Shown piece after piece: positions 17,348 to 26,403 of a stretch of 47,177 bases of DNA; positions within the stretch are counted from its first letter, which is position 1; every line of letters starts with the position of its first letter. The DNA comes from RI-106 sp964496875 (GTDB lineage: Bacteria > Cyanobacteriota > Vampirovibrionia > Obscuribacterales > Obscuribacteraceae), in NCBI GenBank assembly GCA_964496875.1, contig CAZCBH010000034.1, positions 1 through 47,177 of the forward strand. The letters run 5' to 3'. A program made the translations under genes and the position numbers. The notes below the pieces were generated by a model. That model had not been told where the DNA came from. It searched no databases and saw only the letters and a program-made list of their open reading frames with translations.

Positions 17348-18154
17348 TTGAGTACTAGAGCCACAAGCCCTTATGTCTGGAGGGTCGAAAGCAAAAAATC
17401 GGCCTTCGCTATTTTGGGCCTGGTTCTCGCCCTTCTCTTGTGCTCTTGTGAGATGCCCCAGACTTCCACCGAAGACATTATCGAAGGCAATCAGTACTTC
17501 ATGAAGAGCGAGTATGCCAAGGCCGAGGTCAGCTACCGCGCTGCTTTGAAGAAAGACCCGAAAAATGCCACTGCGATGAACAACCTGGGCGTTATTTTGA
17601 ATGAGCTCGGCAAATACGACCAGGCTATCGAGATCTCCCGCCGGGCTATAGAAGCCGATTCGAAGAACGCCATCGCCCACTATGTACTGGCGCGGGCCCT
17701 GATTGCCAAAAGCCAGTGTGAAGAAGCCTACGAAGAGGCTCGTCTGGCTACGGAGCTGGACAGTACCGACGTCATAGGGTTTCGAACCCTGGGAGAAGCC
17801 GCCCTCTGTCGAGGAGAAGTTGACACTGCTATTGGTGCCCTTGAGTCGGCCGTGTTAATCGATGATACCCATGCTCCCACCCATGTCAATCTGGCTCATG
17901 CTTTTTTGATGAAGGGTGACATAGAAGCCGAGATAGATCATCTGCGCAAAGCCCTGGAGCTGAGCGAGAATAATCTCGAGACTCGATTGAGCCTCGCTGT
18001 CGCTCTTGATAGCGCCGGTCGCACGGCAGAGGGGATTGATCAGGTCAGAATCGTGCTTGAAAAAGATCCGAAACACAGAGAGGCTAAGGAGCTGCTCAAG
18101 CGGCTTTTGCAGAAGCAAGGCGATGGGAAATCGACTGAGTCGTCAAATCCCTAA
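17348..18154 (+). CDS. TPR lipoprotein
   Basis: 268 residues from TTG at 17348, with GGAG about 9 nt upstream. A signal peptide with lipobox (ILGLVLALLLCSC, Cys34) indicates an acylated envelope protein, matching the LspA encoded in this window. Six or more TPR units follow, for example ATAMNNLGVILNELGKYDQA and APTHVNLAHAFLMKGDIEAE. It ends in a Ser/Asn-rich tail. In-frame codons upstream to 17252 would give a longer protein without a proper signal sequence. Such lipoproteins resemble PilF or NlpI adaptors, but no specific assignment is possible. Confidence 0.8.
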   Translation: MSTRATSPYVWRVESKKSAFAILGLVLALLLCSCEMPQTSTEDIIEGNQYFMKSEYAKAEVSYRAALKKDPKNATAMNNLGVILNELGKYDQAIEISRRAIEADSKNAIAHYVLARALIAKSQCEEAYEEARLATELDSTDVIGFRTLGEAALCRGEVDTAIGALESAVLIDDTHAPTHVNLAHAFLMKGDIEAEIDHLRKALELSENNLETRLSLAVALDSAGRTAEGIDQVRIVLEKDPKHREAKELLKRLLQKQGDGKSTESSNP

Positions 18155-18265
18155 ATTGCAAGGGAAATATTAAGGGAGCGCTCGGCCAGATAGTCCTCTG
18201 GTAAGAATAGTAATAAGGCATTTTTTTCTTCCTTCTATTCGGGCTGCCTGTCGGAGATAAAGCAA

Positions 18266-19294
18266 GTGGCTTTTCAGGGATTTAAAAGTGAGTTCAAGAG
18301 TATCCAGACCGTCTGGGTACTGAACGCGTTGCCTCCCGGTCTCGGGTTTGGCACCATTTATGCTTGCGGACCGCTGGCTACCCTTTTTGTCTTGCCGGGA
18401 CTGGCCTATATTATCCACAATCACATGAGTATCGAGTCCCTGATTACTTCTTATGTGTTGCTCTCCGTGTTGGGAACCCTGGGGGCGGTATATCACAATT
18501 TGAATCTGGCTGCGAATCTTCGTATTGATACTACTGGTGATGCCGATGCCGAGATGCCTCGAGCGGAGGAGAGTTTTGCCCTGGATAGTTTCGAACGTAA
18601 GCTCGCGATGGCGGAACTCATGCTCAAAAGCGACCGCAAAGACGTGCTGGAAATCAAAGTCGAAAGACCTGGTTTCGAATCCGGTATCATTGGGCGAGAA
18701 GATCAAGTAGCCGTTTCGAATCACGAAGAACAAGAAGCACTGGTCAAGTTGTTTTCGGAAGATGACCTGAAGTCGGTTGCGGAAGAAGTCGATTTGGCTC
18801 CTGTACTCGAGGCGATGACGGAACAAGAAGTGCTTTCTGAGATTTCGAAGACTCCTGCCGTGGTCGAACCCGCGGTTGAGGCCGTGGTCGAGATGCAGCC
18901 GGCTTTTCCGGAGCCCGATATGGAACTGGCGACGGTGAACGCTGATCTTATTCTTCCCGAGTCGGTCGAGGTTCCGGCTGCCGTTTCGGCTCTGTCTGAT
19001 GACGAGAAAGTGAAAGTGGACACGGTTTTGAAGAAGCTCGGTGAGGCCACCGGTGAATTTCAGCCGGAAGTAAATACCGGCGTAGGCGATGCCTTCAATG
19101 TGGCCCCTTTTGAGAACTATCAGTTCTCCACCGGATATGAACAGTTCAATTTCGAGTTGCCCACCGCTTTCGAAAGCTCTTTTCAGACTTCTATAGATAC
19201 CGAGTCGAAGAGATCGATAATCGCCTGTGGCGATTGCGGTTCGGAGCTGAATCCGAGCTTCTCGTTCTGTCTGGCTTGCGGAAAGGTGCTTTAG
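18266..19294 (+). CDS. Membrane protein with C-terminal zinc ribbon
   Basis: 342 residues from GTG at 18266, with GGAG upstream at 18253-18256. Two or three spans lie in the first 85 residues (VLPGLAYIIHNHM and YVLLSVLGTLGAVYH). A long acidic, Glu/Val-rich, probably disordered region occupies about residues 90-310. The end is a zinc ribbon, CGDC then CLAC with 10 residues between the pairs. The layout, membrane anchor plus acidic linker plus zinc ribbon, suggests a sensor or scaffold, but no family is recognised. Confidence 0.7.
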   Translation: MAFQGFKSEFKSIQTVWVLNALPPGLGFGTIYACGPLATLFVLPGLAYIIHNHMSIESLITSYVLLSVLGTLGAVYHNLNLAANLRIDTTGDADAEMPRAEESFALDSFERKLAMAELMLKSDRKDVLEIKVERPGFESGIIGREDQVAVSNHEEQEALVKLFSEDDLKSVAEEVDLAPVLEAMTEQEVLSEISKTPAVVEPAVEAVVEMQPAFPEPDMELATVNADLILPESVEVPAAVSALSDDEKVKVDTVLKKLGEATGEFQPEVNTGVGDAFNVAPFENYQFSTGYEQFNFELPTAFESSFQTSIDTESKRSIIACGDCGSELNPSFSFCLACGKVL

Positions 19295-19381
19295 TCGGCA
19301 TAGGCCGTGTAGATAGTGATTGAACTTTTTTCTTGTTCCGTCGTTTTCTTTTGAGGAAGATTGGCGGGAGGAAGTTGCGTT

Positions 19382-20950
19382 ATGTTTGCAAGGGTTTTGT
19401 CGGGCGGAGTGCTCGGGGTAGACGCCTATGGCATCGATGTGGAGGTCGATTGTTGCGGTGGAATAGGGCAGATGAATATCGTCGGTCTGCCGGATCTGGC
19501 TGTTAGAGAGTCCCAGGACAGAGTAAGGTCCGCAATTCGTTCCTGTTCCTTAATCCTTCCATCCGCAAGGAAGTGGATTATCAACCTCGCGCCGGCTGAT
19601 ACTCGCAAGGCCGGTCCCCTGTACGATCTTCCTATTGCAGCCGGCATTCTCGCTTCCAGCGGTCTAGCCTCGATGGAGAATTTCAGCCGTCTCTGGATGG
19701 TGGGAGAACTTGGCTTGAACGGGGCGGTTCGACCGGTATCCGGCGTGCTTCCCCTCGCCCTGAAGTGCAAAGAGTCCGGCGCCAGAGCGATGATCGTACC
19801 CGAAGCCAATGCCATGGAAGCAAGCCTGGTCGAGGGTCTCGAAGTGTATCCGGTAGGGCATTTAAAAGAGGCGCTAATGCTTCTGGATAGCTTTGATAAT
19901 GGTCAGCCTTACCAGAGCGGGGATAAGTTTCGATTCGACAGGTTAGCTGCCTCTGGTGACACAGCAGGCGGTCAGGAACTTGATTTTCGAGAGGTTAAGG
20001 GACAATTGTCGGCAAAGCGTTCCATGGAGATAGCTGCAGCAGGCAGGCACAACCTTTTGCTGGTCGGTCCGCCCGGCTCTGGTAAATCGATGCTGGCGGA
20101 GCGTCTCCCTGGAATCATGCCGCCTCTCTCTTACAGTGAAGCCCTGGAGTTGACCAAGCTCTATTCTGTGGCCGGATTGTTGGATAAAACCAGGGGACTG
20201 ATAACTGCAAGACCCTTCCGCAGCCCTCACCACTCCTCTTCGGTTGCCGGTCTGGTTGGTGGTGGTCTTGTCCCCCGCCCGGGAGAAATATCTTTAAGTC
20301 ATTACGGCATCCTTTTTTTGGATGAGCTTACAGAGTTCTCCAGAAGTCACCTGGACAATTTACGGCAACCCCTGGAGACAGGTAATGTGACCATATCGCG
20401 CTCGGCGCAAACACTTACTTTTCCAGCGTCATTTCTTTTTGTCGGCGCTTGCAATCCTTGCCCATGCGGTCACCGGGGCGACCCGGTAAAGTATTGCATC
20501 TGTTCGCCTTATCAGGCAGATCGCTATTGGTCCAGGCTCTCTGGGCCTATATTAGACAGGATAGATATGCAGGTCGAAGTGCCCAGGCTTGGAGAACACG
20601 AACTCTCCGCTCCTTCCGGAGAATCCTCCTCCGAAGAGATGCGATTGCGGGTGATGCGTGCTTTTCTCATTCAACAAGAGCGTAATCGATTCGATGCCGG
20701 AGGTCGAGATAATAGTTTCGTGTACAACGGACGGCTCAGTCATAAACAGCTTCAAAAAATCTGTAAACTTTCTTCCGCGTCCAGGGAACTCCTGGCAAGA
20801 GCCGTCAGTCAGCTTGGTTTATCGGCCCGGGCCTATGACAGGATTATTAGACTGGCTAGAACAATTGCTGACCTGGAAGGGCATATTGAGATTAGCGCTT
20901 CTGACATTGCGGAGTCGATAAAATATAGAACGCTGGCCAGGGCCTGTTAG
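19382..20950 (+). CDS. comM: ComM/YifB-type Mg-chelatase-like AAA+ ATPase
   Basis: 522 residues. An N-terminal Lon-protease-like fold (IVGLPDLAVRESQDRVRSAI), then Walker A GPPGSGKS at 229-236, then Walker B with LDELTEF, and a cysteine cluster CNPCPCGHRG typical of YifB/ComM. In Vibrio and Haemophilus, ComM is a hexameric helicase driving branch migration during natural transformation. It is very widespread, so competence here is not proven. ATG at 19382 with GGAGGAAG just upstream was chosen over a TTG at 19361. Confidence 0.93.
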   Translation: MFARVLSGGVLGVDAYGIDVEVDCCGGIGQMNIVGLPDLAVRESQDRVRSAIRSCSLILPSARKWIINLAPADTRKAGPLYDLPIAAGILASSGLASMENFSRLWMVGELGLNGAVRPVSGVLPLALKCKESGARAMIVPEANAMEASLVEGLEVYPVGHLKEALMLLDSFDNGQPYQSGDKFRFDRLAASGDTAGGQELDFREVKGQLSAKRSMEIAAAGRHNLLLVGPPGSGKSMLAERLPGIMPPLSYSEALELTKLYSVAGLLDKTRGLITARPFRSPHHSSSVAGLVGGGLVPRPGEISLSHYGILFLDELTEFSRSHLDNLRQPLETGNVTISRSAQTLTFPASFLFVGACNPCPCGHRGDPVKYCICSPYQADRYWSRLSGPILDRIDMQVEVPRLGEHELSAPSGESSSEEMRLRVMRAFLIQQERNRFDAGGRDNSFVYNGRLSHKQLQKICKLSSASRELLARAVSQLGLSARAYDRIIRLARTIADLEGHIEISASDIAESIKYRTLARAC

Positions 20951-20978
20951 AAGGAAGTCGGTAGTCCACGGAGTTTGA

Positions 20979-22187
20979 ATGAGAGAGACGAAGGGTGAAG
21001 ACCCATTAGTGGTAATTTTGCGGAGCGTCAAAGCTCTGGATGAATCTAAGATTCAGGAAGCGGTCAAGGAGTCTTCCACAGTCGGCATGACTCTGGAGAG
21101 CACGCTTGCCATCAAAGGTGAGCTGGCTAGGGCGACGCTTAATCTTTATGCAGACGCGGCCGCGGCGGTGCGCGCCGGCAGTATGACCCTGGATCTTGCT
21201 ATTCGGGCGGTGCGGTTGTGCAATTACGAGAGTTGCAGCCTCGATGAGGCGGTCGGCAAGCTCAAAGGACGCCACAAAGCCACGGTGACTGTTTCGAGCA
21301 TCTCTAATGAGTTGATGCAGATGATGCTCGACGCCGAAATCATAAACAGGCAGCAGATGGGATTTGCGGTTATCAACGGCGAGTCCACAGGGATGCTGCC
21401 CGGTAGAGTTCTGCTTTTGAATAAAGCGGTCAGCTCCAGAGGCCTGGAAGCCAGCATCAGCGCCTGCTTGATGCTGCGTCAGAAAGTTATCGACAAAGAC
21501 GCCCTGTTAGAAGCCCTGAAGCGCTCTCACAAGAAGGACTGTTGTCTGGAGCAGGCCCTGTTCGAGCTGGGTACATTCAAGCAACCCTCGAATTACAACA
21601 TGCGCCTGAGCGATATACTTTCGATGGCTGGACTTATAAACGAATCGGACCTATTAGAGTGCCGAGAGCTCTCTATTGCCAAGAATAAGTCTTTCAAGCA
21701 AATTGTTCTGGAGCAAGGTCTGGTGGATCCGGCCGTGCTCAACTTTGTGGTGCCTCTTCAGAATATGGTGGCATCGAACAAGCTCAAGCCCTTCGAGGCT
21801 GCCCGGGCTCTCCACAAAATCTGTAAGCAGAATATGAGCCTCGATAGGGCCACCGCCGACCGCGAGCATTCCGGTTCGGATATGCTACTGGGTGAACTTC
21901 TGGTCGGAGCCGGTTGCGTCTCCACCGATGACCTAACCAGGGTGGTTCAGGACAGGACCTCCAGTAGCATCAAGATCGGAAAGATGCTTCTTTCTGCAGG
22001 TCTGATCAATGACGATGTTCTGGTCAAGTCGTTGCGCATACAGTCTGCGTTCAAGCACGGTTATCTATCCCGGGATCAGGCTACTTATCTGCTGGAGAAG
22101 TCCGCCCTCAATCGAGACAGCCTGGAGAACAATGCCAGGATTGCAGGACTATTCCTGCCTTCCCATATCCAGTGGTCCTGGGTCTAG
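20979..22187 (+). CDS. Protein built of GspE/PilB N-domain-like repeats, unknown
   Basis: 402 residues, cytosolic. It appears to consist of repeated helical modules of about 60-70 residues with a recurring pattern LGELLV-AG-VSTDDL----Q. Clear examples lie at about 210-264 (RLSDILSMAGLINESDLLEC) and 305-357 (MLLGELLVGAGCVSTDDLTR, then GKMLLSAGLINDD). The pattern resembles the MshEN/GspE N-terminal domain of type II secretion and type IV pilus ATPases, but no ATPase domain follows. It lies 28 bp after comM in the same direction. A regulatory role in pilus or competence machinery is possible (inference). Confidence 0.7.
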   Translation: MRETKGEDPLVVILRSVKALDESKIQEAVKESSTVGMTLESTLAIKGELARATLNLYADAAAAVRAGSMTLDLAIRAVRLCNYESCSLDEAVGKLKGRHKATVTVSSISNELMQMMLDAEIINRQQMGFAVINGESTGMLPGRVLLLNKAVSSRGLEASISACLMLRQKVIDKDALLEALKRSHKKDCCLEQALFELGTFKQPSNYNMRLSDILSMAGLINESDLLECRELSIAKNKSFKQIVLEQGLVDPAVLNFVVPLQNMVASNKLKPFEAARALHKICKQNMSLDRATADREHSGSDMLLGELLVGAGCVSTDDLTRVVQDRTSSSIKIGKMLLSAGLINDDVLVKSLRIQSAFKHGYLSRDQATYLLEKSALNRDSLENNARIAGLFLPSHIQWSWV

Positions 22188-22197
22188 ACTCTAGTTA

Positions 22198-23565
22198 TTA
22201 CTTCGCCACTTTGCTGAAATATTTGGCGTGCAAATTGCGCACCGCCTTGTCGGCGTCTTCGTTCGAGACCACCATGCTTAAGTTTATGTCCGATGCGCCA
22301 CCGGAGATCATCAAAATGTTGATGTCGTTGAGGGCGTCAAAAACACTACCGGCGATACCGCTTTGATCACGGAAGTGCTTGCCGACCACCGATACGATAG
22401 CCACGTTCTGCATAACTGAAACACTGGCCAGTTCTGAGAGAGCTTCGACAATGGCATCTAGGTTCTCGGTATTATCTATGGTTATAGAGACCGAGACTTC
22501 CGAGGTTGTGATTAAATCGATAGGAGTTTTGAAGCGGTCGAAGACAGCGAAGATTCTAGCCAGATAACCGTGGGCCATAAGCATGTCCAGCGAGTTTATG
22601 AACAATGCCGTGATTTTCTTTTTTGAAGCGATGGCGCAAATTGGTTGGTCGTTTTTCGACTCGGCGGTTATCAATGTACCTTTCGCTTCGGGATTCATAG
22701 AGTTGAGAATCTTGACCGGAATAGAGCGCTCTACCGCCGGTTTTATTGTGAGCGGGTGCAGCACCTTGGCGCCGAAATAGGCAAGTTCGGAGGCTTCTTT
22801 GAAGGAGACCGATGGAATTATGCGGGCGCCTTCCACCACTCTGGGATCGGCAGAGAGCATGCCGTCCACGTCGGTCCAGATCTGGATCTCCGCCGCGTCG
22901 CAGGATACCCCTATGATTGAAGCGCTGTAGTCCGAACCGCCCCGACCCAGGGTGGTGGTTATCCCTTCGCTGGTGGAGCCGATAAAGCCCTGGGTGACGA
23001 CCACATTGCCGGCGGCGATCTCGGTCATTATCGCGCCCAGGGTTTTGGATTTTGTCATCTCCCATAACGGATGGGCATTGCCGAAAGATCCATCCGTCTT
23101 GATGAAAGTCCTGGCGTCTAGCCACTTCGCTTTTACTTTATTGGCGTTTAAATAGGCGGAGAGAATCTTAGAGGAGAGCAGCTCACCGGTGCCGGATATC
23201 ATGTCAAGGGAGCGCCTGGTCAACTCGCCCAGGTAGCTTACTCCTTTGTATAGCACCTCAAGCTCGGATAGGCTCTTGTTCATATGATCGAGAAGGGCGC
23301 CCTTGGTCTCTTCGGATTCGAAGAGTTCATTGATGGCGTCCATATGCTTCTGGCGAATCTCTTTGACGATGGTGAGAGCCTCATCCAGGGCTCTCTCTTT
23401 GGCTTTCTGTCCGCCTTCGATCAACATATTTGTGACCCCGGACATAGCCGAGAGCACGACCACCGGGGAGCCGTTCTTTTCTTTTTCCCGGATGACTATA
23501 TCGGCGACGTTTTTCAGGCGGTCTGCGTCTGCCACAGAGGTCCCGCCGAACTTCATAACAATCAT
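22198..23565 (-). CDS. lysC: Aspartate kinase
   Basis: 455 residues, monofunctional. The N-terminus MKFGGTSVADADR contains the family KFGGTS motif. The catalytic domain includes GRGGSDYSA, and two ACT domains form the last 150 residues, which normally give feedback inhibition by lysine and/or threonine. It phosphorylates aspartate, the first step to lysine, diaminopimelate, threonine and methionine. The start ATG is preceded by GGGAGATGAG. It lies downstream of murA on the minus strand, separated by 93 bp, and converges with the 402-aa gene. Confidence 0.95.
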   Translation of the reverse strand: MIVMKFGGTSVADADRLKNVADIVIREKEKNGSPVVVLSAMSGVTNMLIEGGQKAKERALDEALTIVKEIRQKHMDAINELFESEETKGALLDHMNKSLSELEVLYKGVSYLGELTRRSLDMISGTGELLSSKILSAYLNANKVKAKWLDARTFIKTDGSFGNAHPLWEMTKSKTLGAIMTEIAAGNVVVTQGFIGSTSEGITTTLGRGGSDYSASIIGVSCDAAEIQIWTDVDGMLSADPRVVEGARIIPSVSFKEASELAYFGAKVLHPLTIKPAVERSIPVKILNSMNPEAKGTLITAESKNDQPICAIASKKKITALFINSLDMLMAHGYLARIFAVFDRFKTPIDLITTSEVSVSITIDNTENLDAIVEALSELASVSVMQNVAIVSVVGKHFRDQSGIAGSVFDALNDINILMISGGASDINLSMVVSNEDADKAVRNLHAKYFSKVAK

Positions 23566-23658
23566 CTCTCATCTCCCGGCGATATTTCGCCCCGGCGTAA
23601 GCTTCAGGCTGACATCAATCAGGGCAACCTGGAGCATGGTGATTGTTGTAAGTTTATA

Positions 23659-24975
23659 CTACCGTCTCCAGATATCAGCACCCAGGCCACGGAATTTTTC
23701 TTCTAAATTTTCATAACCGCGGTCTAAGTGTTTCAGTTCGGTAACTTCGGTAACGCCTTCGGCTCCGAGGCCGGCTATTATAAGGGCGGCAGCCGCTCTC
23801 AAGTCGCTCGATTTGACCTCGGCGCCCATCAATTTCTCGACTCCCTTGATAACAGCGGAGTTGCCTTTGATGGTGATGTCGGCTCCCATGCGCCGCAATT
23901 CTGCCGCGTGCATGAAGCGGTTTTCGTATATGGTTTCTGTGATTATCGAGGTGCCTGAGGTGAAGCAGAGTACCGGCATGATAAGCGCCTGAAGATCGGT
24001 CGGGAAACCGGGATAAGGATGGGTGGTCACATCGGTGGCTTTCAATTTGCCGCGCTCCGATTTGATGCGCAGCATATCCGGTGCGTACATGGAGATCTCC
24101 GCACCCATTTCGCTGCATTTGCTTATAACAGAGTAGAGGTGATGAGGATCGATACCCTCGATTAAGACATCACCGCCGGTGACCATGGTGGCGAACATAA
24201 AAGTCCCGCCTTCGACGCGGTCCGGGATGGTATCAATGACGCCGCCATGAAGTTCTTCCAGGGGAACGCCTTCGATGGTTATTTGATAAGTGCCGGCTCC
24301 TTCCACCTTACCGCCCATGGCATTGATACAGTCTGCCAGGTTGACGATTTCCGGATCCTGGGCGGCGTTTTCGATGATGGTGGTGCCTTCTGCGCCGACG
24401 GCCGCCAGCATGATGTTTTCGGTGGCACCGTTGGAAGGTCTGTCGAGATAAATAGTGGTGCCGGTAAGCTTTTTGGCTGAAGCGATGACATAGCCGTGAT
24501 CGATCCTTACTTCAGCGCCTAGAAGTTTCAGACCCCTTTCGTGCAGATCGATTTTGCGTTCACCAATGGCACAGCCACCGGGCAGGGAAACTTTTGCTTC
24601 TCTAAAACGAGCCATGAGAGGACCGAGCACCACGAAGGAAGCTCGCAGTTTGCTGACCAGCTCATAGGGCGCTTCCCACTCGTGCACATCGGTAGCATCA
24701 ATTTCGACTTCGGAACCACTGATGGTGACTTTAGCGCCCAAGTGCCTGAGCACATTCGCCATCATGTGCACGTCCGAGAGATTGGGAACATTCTTCAAGA
24801 CGGTGGTGCCTTTAGCCAGTAGAGCGGCGGCCATCATTTTGAGAACAGCGTTTTTGGCGCCGTGCAATCTGACCTGGCCGTTGAGCGGTTTACCACCGCG
24901 AATGATTATGCGCTGCTCTTCTTCGGAAGCACCATCTGTGATTGTAGGATCCATATTCTCTGTTTTCGATGTCAT
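23659..24975 (-). CDS. murA: UDP-N-acetylglucosamine 1-carboxyvinyltransferase
   Basis: 438 residues, a normal length plus a short Thr/Glu-rich N-terminal extension of about 20 residues. LHGAKNAVL carries the Lys-Asn pair (K41-N42) of the active site. PGGCAIGERKIDLH carries the catalytic Cys135; a Cys at this place normally confers fosfomycin sensitivity. TDLQALIMPV holds the conserved Asp. It adds enolpyruvate to UDP-GlcNAc, the first committed step of peptidoglycan synthesis. A 7-bp hairpin lies upstream at 25020-25037. Confidence 0.96.
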   Translation of the reverse strand: MTSKTENMDPTITDGASEEEQRIIIRGGKPLNGQVRLHGAKNAVLKMMAAALLAKGTTVLKNVPNLSDVHMMANVLRHLGAKVTISGSEVEIDATDVHEWEAPYELVSKLRASFVVLGPLMARFREAKVSLPGGCAIGERKIDLHERGLKLLGAEVRIDHGYVIASAKKLTGTTIYLDRPSNGATENIMLAAVGAEGTTIIENAAQDPEIVNLADCINAMGGKVEGAGTYQITIEGVPLEELHGGVIDTIPDRVEGGTFMFATMVTGGDVLIEGIDPHHLYSVISKCSEMGAEISMYAPDMLRIKSERGKLKATDVTTHPYPGFPTDLQALIMPVLCFTSGTSIITETIYENRFMHAAELRRMGADITIKGNSAVIKGVEKLMGAEVKSSDLRAAAALIIAGLGAEGVTEVTELKHLDRGYENLEEKFRGLGADIWRR

Positions 24976-25302
24976 TTCGTGTCCGCCCGGTTAATACTAA
25001 AGAGGGTCAGGTATTTCGCCTGGTCCTGTCGGACCAGTCTGCCGAGATTCTTGCCTTGGTGGTTGGTAAAAACCTCGGAATAGGGTCCGCTTTACAGCGC
25101 AAGAGAAACATTGCGCCACCTTTCTTACCTTACTCTTTTCAAGTAAATCTGATGTTAAGTAGATAATATGCGGAGGTTGGATTTTAGCTCTAACGAATTC
25201 CCGAATTTCTTACTATGCGGATATTATGGGACTCCGATCCGGTCTATTCTCGGACATGTTAAACTGTGGTAAATCTTGGCTGTCAAGGAGGTGCTATATA
25301 CA
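24976..25302. other. Intergenic region between murA and the cytochrome c gene
   Basis: 327 bp of divergent upstream sequence. I see no gene. It holds a perfect 7-bp hairpin (CTGGTCC at 25020-25026 and GGACCAG at 25031-25037, loop TGTC) in the murA leader. AT-rich stretches around 25140-25220 probably contain promoters, but no well-spaced pair of boxes stood out. Confidence 0.5.
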
Positions 25303-25686
25303 TTGCTTATGCTGCGAATAGCCTTTTGCCTGGCTGGACTGACTCTGGTATCTGCAACCACTGGTGGTTGTGTCATGTCCGAAGAGATGAAGCGAATTGA
25401 GCAAGTAAAGCTGGATAAGCTGAGAAAGAGCGAAGAGATGACCAGCAATCTTTCCGGTAAGCAGATTTTTGTGCGTTCATGCAACACCTGTCACCCGGGC
25501 GGTGCTGCCGGCATGGGTCCCAGCCTGGATCAACTCAAAGATCATTTTCCCACCGACGACAAGCTCAAAGCTTTCATTCGTCAGGGCGCCGGAGCGATGC
25601 CTCCGCAGCCGGTGGAAGTCCTCAACGACAAAGAGATGGATAATCTGGTCGACTACTTGCGTCACATGGAAGTCGAGCGCAATTAA
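25303..25686 (+). CDS. Lipoprotein-like mono-haem cytochrome c
   Basis: 127 residues from TTG at 25303; AAGGAGGTG lies at 25284-25292. An in-frame ATG at 25309 is possible, with longer spacing. A hydrophobic signal ends TTGGC, a possible lipidation site. The haem motif is CNTCH and a candidate axial Met lies in GAGAMPPQ. The fold is a small class I c-type cytochrome, an electron carrier at the cell envelope. The partner oxidase or reductase is not in the window. Its 3' end lies two bases from a scaffold gap. Confidence 0.88.
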   Translation: MLMLRIAFCLAGLTLVSATTGGCVMSEEMKRIEQVKLDKLRKSEEMTSNLSGKQIFVRSCNTCHPGGAAGMGPSLDQLKDHFPTDDKLKAFIRQGAGAMPPQPVEVLNDKEMDNLVDYLRHMEVERN

Positions 25687-25688
25687 GG

Positions 25689-25788
25689 NNNNNNNNNNNN
25701 NNNNNNNNNNNNNNNNNNNNNNNNNNNNNNNNNNNNNNNNNNNNNNNNNNNNNNNNNNNNNNNNNNNNNNNNNNNNNNNNNNNNNNNN
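25689..25788. other. Scaffold gap (100 N)
   Basis: Exactly 100 N between the end of the cytochrome gene and the C-terminal part of the convergent membrane protein. It probably hides the end of the latter and any terminator. Confidence 0.95.
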
Positions 25789-26315
25789 CCGAAAGTGATC
25801 CAGGTGATGAGAGTCGGGCTTTTCATCAGTACCGGCGTGTTCGGGCAATATTTCAAGAATGACTTCACCACCTGTTCCCGGTCGGCGAGATAGATGGAGA
25901 GAATACCCAGAGGCCAGACTTTCTTGTTTTCGGGTTTCGGTTGATAAAGAATCAAAATGAGCTCCGGAGATAGATAGGCTTTGGCGACTTGATCCCAGTT
26001 CACGGTTTTTCGCTGAATCCAGTAAGGCCCCCGGTATTTGAAGCCTTTGCTGCTAATTTGCAGAGATGAAGGAGCAGTATACGGTCTGAGCCCGATTAGA
26101 ACCGCTACCAGGGCGACGGTGATGAAAAAGCCCTCGACATTGAGGAGCAGCTTCCAGTTCTGCATCATATAGAGGGGACCCCAGCAGAACTTGGCCAGAC
26201 CTAAATAAGCCGAGGCAAGAAGCAGGCAAAATATCAGCTCGCTGGGCTCTTTAGCCTCAACGAAGTTGTCCTGTACTTCGCTCTCTTCGGTTTGATTGGA
26301 CTTCTGGTTCTGCAT
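25789..26315 (-). CDS. Membrane protein, C-terminus lost in gap, unknown
   Basis: About 175 residues are readable. A charged N-terminus (residues 1-28) is followed by two spans (LIFCLLLASAYLGLAKFCW and FFITVALVAVLIGL). A PH-like beta-rich soluble part follows (LQISSKGFKYRGPYW, then VNWDQVAKAYLSPELILIL). Two spans followed by such a domain resemble bacterial PH-domain membrane proteins, but I cannot name the family. It lies 88 bp downstream of the HerA-like gene on the same strand. Confidence 0.65.
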
Positions 26316-26403
26316 TGGGCTAAAAAATGAACTTAGTAATTGTCGACCTTACTCTAATTGTAGGGTAGCCAATCGGATTGTGTCTTTCAATACGTAATTT
26401 GCC

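Noticed and set aside
9363..25788. The four N runs as sites of an insertion element or repeat
   Set aside because: Their flanks share no sequence and no terminal repeats or target duplications are visible; they are 100-base placeholders.
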